NCBI GenBank assembly: GCA_040752395.1
Contig: JBFMHD010000133.1
Span: 1-7,793 of the forward strand
Direction of reading: 5' to 3'
Origin: JBFMHD01 sp040752395 [NCBI: Candidatus Hydrogenedentota bacterium]
GTDB taxonomy: Bacteria > JBFMHD01
Length of the DNA stretch: 7,793 bases
The position numbers and the translations under genes are program-made. The number at the start of each line of letters is the position of its first letter. Position 1 is the stretch's first letter. Under the pieces are notes generated by a model. The model was not told the DNA's origin. It did no database searches and worked only from the letters and a program-made list of their open reading frames with translations. Positions 4,854-7,793 of this stretch are shown piece after piece.

Positions 4854-6563
4854 ATGAGTATACCTAACACTGTTGTAAAAATTATTAATAAGTACGGTGC
4901 TATTGTAGAATTTGATATAGATAAAATAATCAGGTCTATTGCTTCTGCTATTATCGATGTTGTACAGGGTGCTAAATGGAGTGCAGAGAAACGAGCTGAG
5001 ATCTACGCTGAAAAGATAAGGCAACGGATATATCGCGAATTTTATGATATAAATTATCTTAAGACTGATTTTATCATTAAATTTATTAATTTTAATGCTG
5101 AAGAACGTGAGAGAAGGATGGATAACGCCTTTGTTACAAAACGTATTGTCTTTCTGTTTCTTCAGCGGTTCCAGGATATATTAAATGTTAAGAATATAGC
5201 TAATTATGAAAAAGAATTAAAAGATTTTATTTCTAAAGAGATAAAATCAGCCAAAATTGACCCAAAATATACCGAGGGCCTCTTCCCAATGCTCGATAAA
5301 AATAATATCAAAAATATTACTGAGTTTTTATTAAAAAAAATTCTGATTCTTAATAAAGAACCTGTAACATCTGATTTGCTTTACCCTTCAAGAGAATATA
5401 TCCAGGATACAATTGAAAAAGAATTAAAAGATATAGGTGAGGTAGAAGTCGGTGAAGGTTATATGATTTATAGAGAGGGCAGAAAAAAAATACATGAAAA
5501 CGATATCTCTGACTCTCAGTTCACCAATAATGGTATTCATAAAGTGATAGTTCGAAAAACTTTATCATGGAACATTGAGCACGAATGTGATACTATATTT
5601 TCACTCAATGAGTGGGTTTATGGCAGAAAAGGTAAGGATTTACGCGAATTAATTAAGCTCTCTGAGGAAAGATATCGAAAAGATGTGCTTTCTGCTATCA
5701 ATAAAATAGTTGAGAGGAAATCTGAGATAAAAGTAGTCATAATAGCAGGTCCATCCTGCTCAAATAAAACTACAACTACTGTTATAACAGGGATAGAACT
5801 GAAAAAAATAGGGTTAAAATTAAAACAACTTAATGTTGATGACTATTTTAAAGATTTAACAGATCAGCCTAAAGACGAATATGGTGACTATGATTTTGAG
5901 ATGCCTGAAGCTATTGATATGGAATTACTTAATAAACATCTTGAATTACTGCTTGCAGGTAAAGAGGTTAAGAAACCAAGATATAACTTTAAAGCTGGCA
6001 GCCGGGACAGGTTTGAGCCTTTTCATCTTGAAGAAGACGAGATCATCCTTATTGATTGTCTTCATGGTTTGTACCATAAACTCACAGAAGCAGTGCCATC
6101 ATCAAAAAAGTTTAGAATTTACATCGAGTCTATGAATGTAATCCGTGATATTAATGGTGCCTTTACTCGCTGGGCTGATGTGCGAATGCTCAAACGTATG
6201 ATACGCGACGTCCAACACCGCGGTTACAGCACTGAAAGCACTCTCGCACACTGGCCATACGTCCGCAAAGGCGAACTTAAACATATAATCCCATATATCC
6301 TCGCAACTGATGATGTGATAAATTCCGGGCTGCCATACGAACTCACTGCTCTCAAAAAATCTTTAGAAGGTAGATTCCCTTCAAAAGAATTTATTGATGA
6401 ATTAAGAATCGCGGGTCGGCTTGACCAGTATATCCGTGGCATAAGAACAGCAACTCTACTTGAAACAGTTGCCGAGATGCCAGCACTTGATATAATACCA
6501 CCTACATCACCTATCCGAGAATTCATTGGCGGTAGCGAATACATTATCCCACACAATGAATAA
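4854..6563 (+). CDS. Uridine kinase-like P-loop nucleoside kinase with ATP-cone-like N-terminus
   Basis: A 569-residue protein. Residues 293 to about 500 form a phosphoribulokinase/uridine kinase domain: strand VVIIAGP, Walker A GPSCSNKT (299-306), substrate aspartates D329 and D330 in NVDDYF, DYDFEMPEAIDMELLNKHL (345-363), KKPRYNF (373-379), Walker B-like IILID (397-401) and lid region RMIRDVQHRGYS (448-459). The likely reaction is ATP-dependent phosphorylation of a nucleoside or related small molecule. The Walker A Gly before Lys305 is Asn304, which is unusual. Residues 6-60 resemble the first half of an ATP-cone (KYG, F20, K24, I25). Residues 181-212 (IQDTIEKEL, YMIYREGRKKI) strongly resemble the second half, as in ribonucleotide reductases. 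Similar long bacterial kinases usually carry a TGS-type N-terminus instead. ATP or dATP sensing is therefore inferred. The gene stands alone, with AGGA before its ATG. Confidence 0.8.
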   Translation: MSIPNTVVKIINKYGAIVEFDIDKIIRSIASAIIDVVQGAKWSAEKRAEIYAEKIRQRIYREFYDINYLKTDFIIKFINFNAEERERRMDNAFVTKRIVFLFLQRFQDILNVKNIANYEKELKDFISKEIKSAKIDPKYTEGLFPMLDKNNIKNITEFLLKKILILNKEPVTSDLLYPSREYIQDTIEKELKDIGEVEVGEGYMIYREGRKKIHENDISDSQFTNNGIHKVIVRKTLSWNIEHECDTIFSLNEWVYGRKGKDLRELIKLSEERYRKDVLSAINKIVERKSEIKVVIIAGPSCSNKTTTTVITGIELKKIGLKLKQLNVDDYFKDLTDQPKDEYGDYDFEMPEAIDMELLNKHLELLLAGKEVKKPRYNFKAGSRDRFEPFHLEEDEIILIDCLHGLYHKLTEAVPSSKKFRIYIESMNVIRDINGAFTRWADVRMLKRMIRDVQHRGYSTESTLAHWPYVRKGELKHIIPYILATDDVINSGLPYELTALKKSLEGRFPSKEFIDELRIAGRLDQYIRGIRTATLLETVAEMPALDIIPPTSPIREFIGGSEYIIPHNE

Positions 6564-6602
6564 TTGTAAACAATCGCTCTGATATCTCCTCCTCTGAAAA
6601 AC

Positions 6603-6644
6603 TTCGGAGTTCGGAGTTCGGAGCTCGAAGCTCGAAGCTCGGTT
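6603..6644 (+). repeat. Heptad array (ttcggag / ctcgaag)
   Basis: Six 7-nt units: ttcggag three times, ctcgaag twice, then ctcggtt. The switch from the first to the second type at 6623/6624 creates a palindromic centre (gagctc), so the array can fold weakly. It lies about 40 nt downstream of the kinase stop and is more GC-rich than its surroundings. Confidence 0.8.
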
Positions 6645-6735
6645 GTAGTGCTCCCGGTTTGTCGAGACATTTTTTAGTAAATTTTCGGCACATTTTGACC
6701 TGAGCATTCTAAAAACAATTCATCCTGACATTATT

Positions 6736-6758
6736 CCGGCTGACATCCTCGCAGCCGG
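6736..6758. other. GC-rich hairpin, 7-bp stem
   Basis: ccggctg (6736-6742) pairs perfectly with cagccgg (6752-6758) around a 9-nt loop. It directly abuts the larger hairpin at 6759-6800. No T-run follows on either strand, so it is not a standard terminator. Confidence 0.55.
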
Positions 6759-6800
6759 GCAAAGAGAAAAACCATCAAGCCTCAAGGTTTCTCTCTTTGC
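6759..6800. other. 15-bp hairpin
   Basis: gcaaagagaaaaacc (6759-6773) pairs with ggtttctctctttgc (6786-6800), 14 of 15 positions, around a 12-nt loop. A U-tract is missing, so intrinsic termination is unlikely in its standard form. It lies about 60 nt beyond the 3' end of the transposase remnant and could belong to that element or to an unrelated folded repeat. Confidence 0.6.
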
Positions 6801-6860
6801 AATCTCTCTTCCTTCTCCAACTTCCTACCAAAACACCATCTCCCACCCCCAAAAACAATT

Positions 6861-7079
6861 TTACGTTGCTAACTCTTCACACCTCTCATAAATTAATTGC
6901 TCAAACTCAACTGGACTTAAATACCCTAATTATGAATGAAGATGATCCTCGTTATATAACTCTATCCCTTCTGAAATACCCAAAACCGCTTCCTCATATC
7001 TCTCCCAATCTGATATCCAGATAGTTTCTTCTTTAACTGTTCGTATTACTCGTTCTGTATCTGCAATTCCCGGAGCTGA
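6861..7079 (-). pseudogene. Transposase 3' remnant, IS3/IS481-type integrase core
   Basis: Reading the minus strand from 7079 gives about 72 codons that look like the C-terminal end of a DDE (rve) transposase: RVIRTVKEE, WERYEEAV, ELYNEDHLHS, then LGYLSPVEFEQLIYER, ending at a stop at 6861-6863. The YN...HS.LGYLSPVEFE pattern is the standard tail of IS3- and IS481-family transposases, and the Glu of KEE near the start fits the last DDE residue. An in-frame TAA at 6930-6932 falls between HS and LGY, where a sense codon is expected, and no upstream part of the gene is present. It is thus truncated and inactive. The minus strand just beyond its end is G-rich (about 6835-6855), possibly the old element terminus. 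Confidence 0.75.
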
Positions 7080-7091
7080 TAGGAGCTGATA
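7072..7091 (+). repeat. 10-bp perfect tandem duplication at a mobile-element junction
   Basis: ggagctgata occurs twice without a gap. It sits where similarity to the transposase ends and about 15 nt before the end of the truncated recombinase gene, so it may mark the deletion or insertion joint. Confidence 0.65.
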
Positions 7092-7106
7092 GAAAAATTG
7101 TGTTTA

Positions 7107-7700
7107 TTATAAAAGGTGAAAAAGATAATTGCCCTCGACTAATGCCTTGAATAATCGTTTTACTGCACCTAATCGGTTTACTTGTGTGGCTGGCGCATAC
7201 GGTTTGCCGTCCTTGTTTCTCTTGTAATACAGATATTTTTGATAATCACCGATCAAGGACTTACCCACATTGCGAAGGTCATCCACTTTTTCACGTTCTA
7301 AATAGCGAAAAAATAGTTTGATGTTTTGAATATCGCCTTCCAAGGTGCGCCTGCTCAAATTATGTCGGTTATTATATCGTTCAAATTCCTTTAGTGCCTT
7401 GTCAAATCCTACTTTACCTTTAGCTTCGACTCTTTTTACGCCTTCACGATATGGGTTGTTTTTCAACACTCGGCGCGACAAAAGAAAGTATACAAACTTT
7501 TTTATTGCGCCTGACTCAATGCCGGTTCGGTCCCGTAATAGCTCTATGGTTTGCTGGGTTATTTCTGATAACCTGATTCGTTCTCGTTTCAGCGTTCCTA
7601 TGATATGCCTTGCATATCTCGTGTAATTTAATACTGCAGACTTGCTCATATCATGTTCACGCATAAAATTCTGGTAATCGTTTAATAATCCTTCACTCAT
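7107..7700 (-). CDS. Tyrosine recombinase/integrase, truncated: two core-binding domains, no catalytic domain
   Basis: 197 residues made of two SAM-like core-binding (N-terminal phage-integrase type) domains: about 3-88 (LLNDYQNFM ... SKSAVLNYTRYARHI ... FLLSRRVLKNNPYREG) and about 98-194 (FDKALKEFERYNNRHNLSRRTLEGDI ... NIKLFFRYLE ... APATQVNRLGAVKRLFKALVEGNYL). In the XerC/D family this DNA-clamping part is followed by a catalytic domain with R-K-H-R-H-Y residues. Here the chain stops at NYLFHLL, exactly where that domain should begin, so it cannot cut DNA. The ATG has a strong AAAGGAGG (7708-7715, minus strand). The transposase remnant and 10-bp duplication lie immediately 3', suggesting that element activity removed the rest. 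It could still bind DNA if expressed, but decay is the simpler reading. By eye it is less AT-rich than its neighbours. Confidence 0.8.
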   Translation of the reverse strand: MSEGLLNDYQNFMREHDMSKSAVLNYTRYARHIIGTLKRERIRLSEITQQTIELLRDRTGIESGAIKKFVYFLLSRRVLKNNPYREGVKRVEAKGKVGFDKALKEFERYNNRHNLSRRTLEGDIQNIKLFFRYLEREKVDDLRNVGKSLIGDYQKYLYYKRNKDGKPYAPATQVNRLGAVKRLFKALVEGNYLFHLL

Positions 7701-7725
7701 ATTTTCGCCTCCTTTGAGAAACTTA

Positions 7726-7756
7726 GAAGTAAGAAGTAAGAGGTGAGAAGTATCAT
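7726..7756 (+). repeat. Heptad array, GAAGYAA class, with shared end motif
   Basis: The units are gaagtaa, gaagtaa, gaggtga and gaagtat, followed by cat. The array begins ttagaag, like position 1 of the window, and ends gaagtatcat, like 4006-4015. It lies just upstream of the truncated recombinase gene. Confidence 0.75.
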
Positions 7757-7770
7757 CTTAAAATTTTTAA

Positions 7771-7791
7771 TTTTGAGTTTTGAGTTTTCAA
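7771..7791 (+). repeat. Heptad array (ttttgag)
   Basis: Three 7-nt units: ttttgag, ttttgag, ttttcaa. The array reaches the window edge and may continue beyond it. It follows the GAAGYAA array after 14 nt, so several array classes cluster here as they do at 1-257. Confidence 0.6.
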
Positions 7792-7793
7792 TT

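Noticed and set aside
6565-6576. Terminator of the kinase gene (attgtaaacaat)
   Set aside because: The stem is only 5 bp of mostly A/T pairs and no T-run follows.
6224-6707. Minus-strand open frames opposite the 3' end of the kinase
   Set aside because: They overlap a well-conserved kinase domain on the other strand and run into the heptad array at 6603-6644; no recognisable motifs.
6797-7024. Plus-strand open frame of 75 codons
   Set aside because: It is antisense to the transposase remnant, which has clear family motifs on the minus strand.

Overview
The window is AT-rich bacterial chromosome, probably from an uncultivated anaerobe. The coding genes are housekeeping. The short gaps between them carry degenerate 7-nt repeats that look more like an environmental candidate-phylum genome than a model organism. 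No rRNA, tRNA or other taxonomic marker is present, so I do not name a phylum. A 2x[4Fe-4S] ferredoxin coupled to methylmalonyl-CoA epimerase fits an anaerobe that uses the methylmalonyl-CoA route, but this is inference.

Layout. 1-257: non-coding, packed with 7- and 8-nt tandem repeats and bounded by a 17-nt inverted repeat. 270-3902, minus strand, transcribed thiL > tsaE > tsaB > rimI > folE > pgsA: a compact block in which the first four genes overlap by 8-14 nt. It combines thiamine phosphate activation (ThiL), tRNA t6A synthesis factors (TsaE, TsaB), ribosomal-protein acetylation (RimI), pterin/folate synthesis (FolE) and phospholipid synthesis (PgsA). A near-consensus promoter lies just upstream of thiL. 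3903-4147: a gap with two more repeat arrays. 4148-4713, minus strand: a 56-residue ferredoxin and methylmalonyl-CoA epimerase, joined by a TAATG stop/start. 4714-4853: a divergent promoter region. 4854-6563, plus strand: a 569-residue P-loop kinase of the uridine kinase type with ATP-cone-like sequence at its N-terminus. 6564-7106: a decaying region with a heptad array, two adjacent hairpins and the 3' remnant of an insertion-sequence transposase. 7107-7700, minus strand: a tyrosine recombinase that keeps two core-binding domains but has lost its catalytic domain. 7701-7793: further repeat arrays.

The most unusual content is (1) a family of degenerate heptanucleotide arrays scattered through the gaps, with a shared end motif, one of which lies inside tsaE as an apparent frame-preserving three-heptad insertion; and (2) the ATP-cone/nucleoside-kinase fusion, whose Walker A motif has Asn where Gly is expected. 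The right end (about 6560-7793) is an old mobile-element graveyard. I found no CRISPR array, defence island or complete mobile element.
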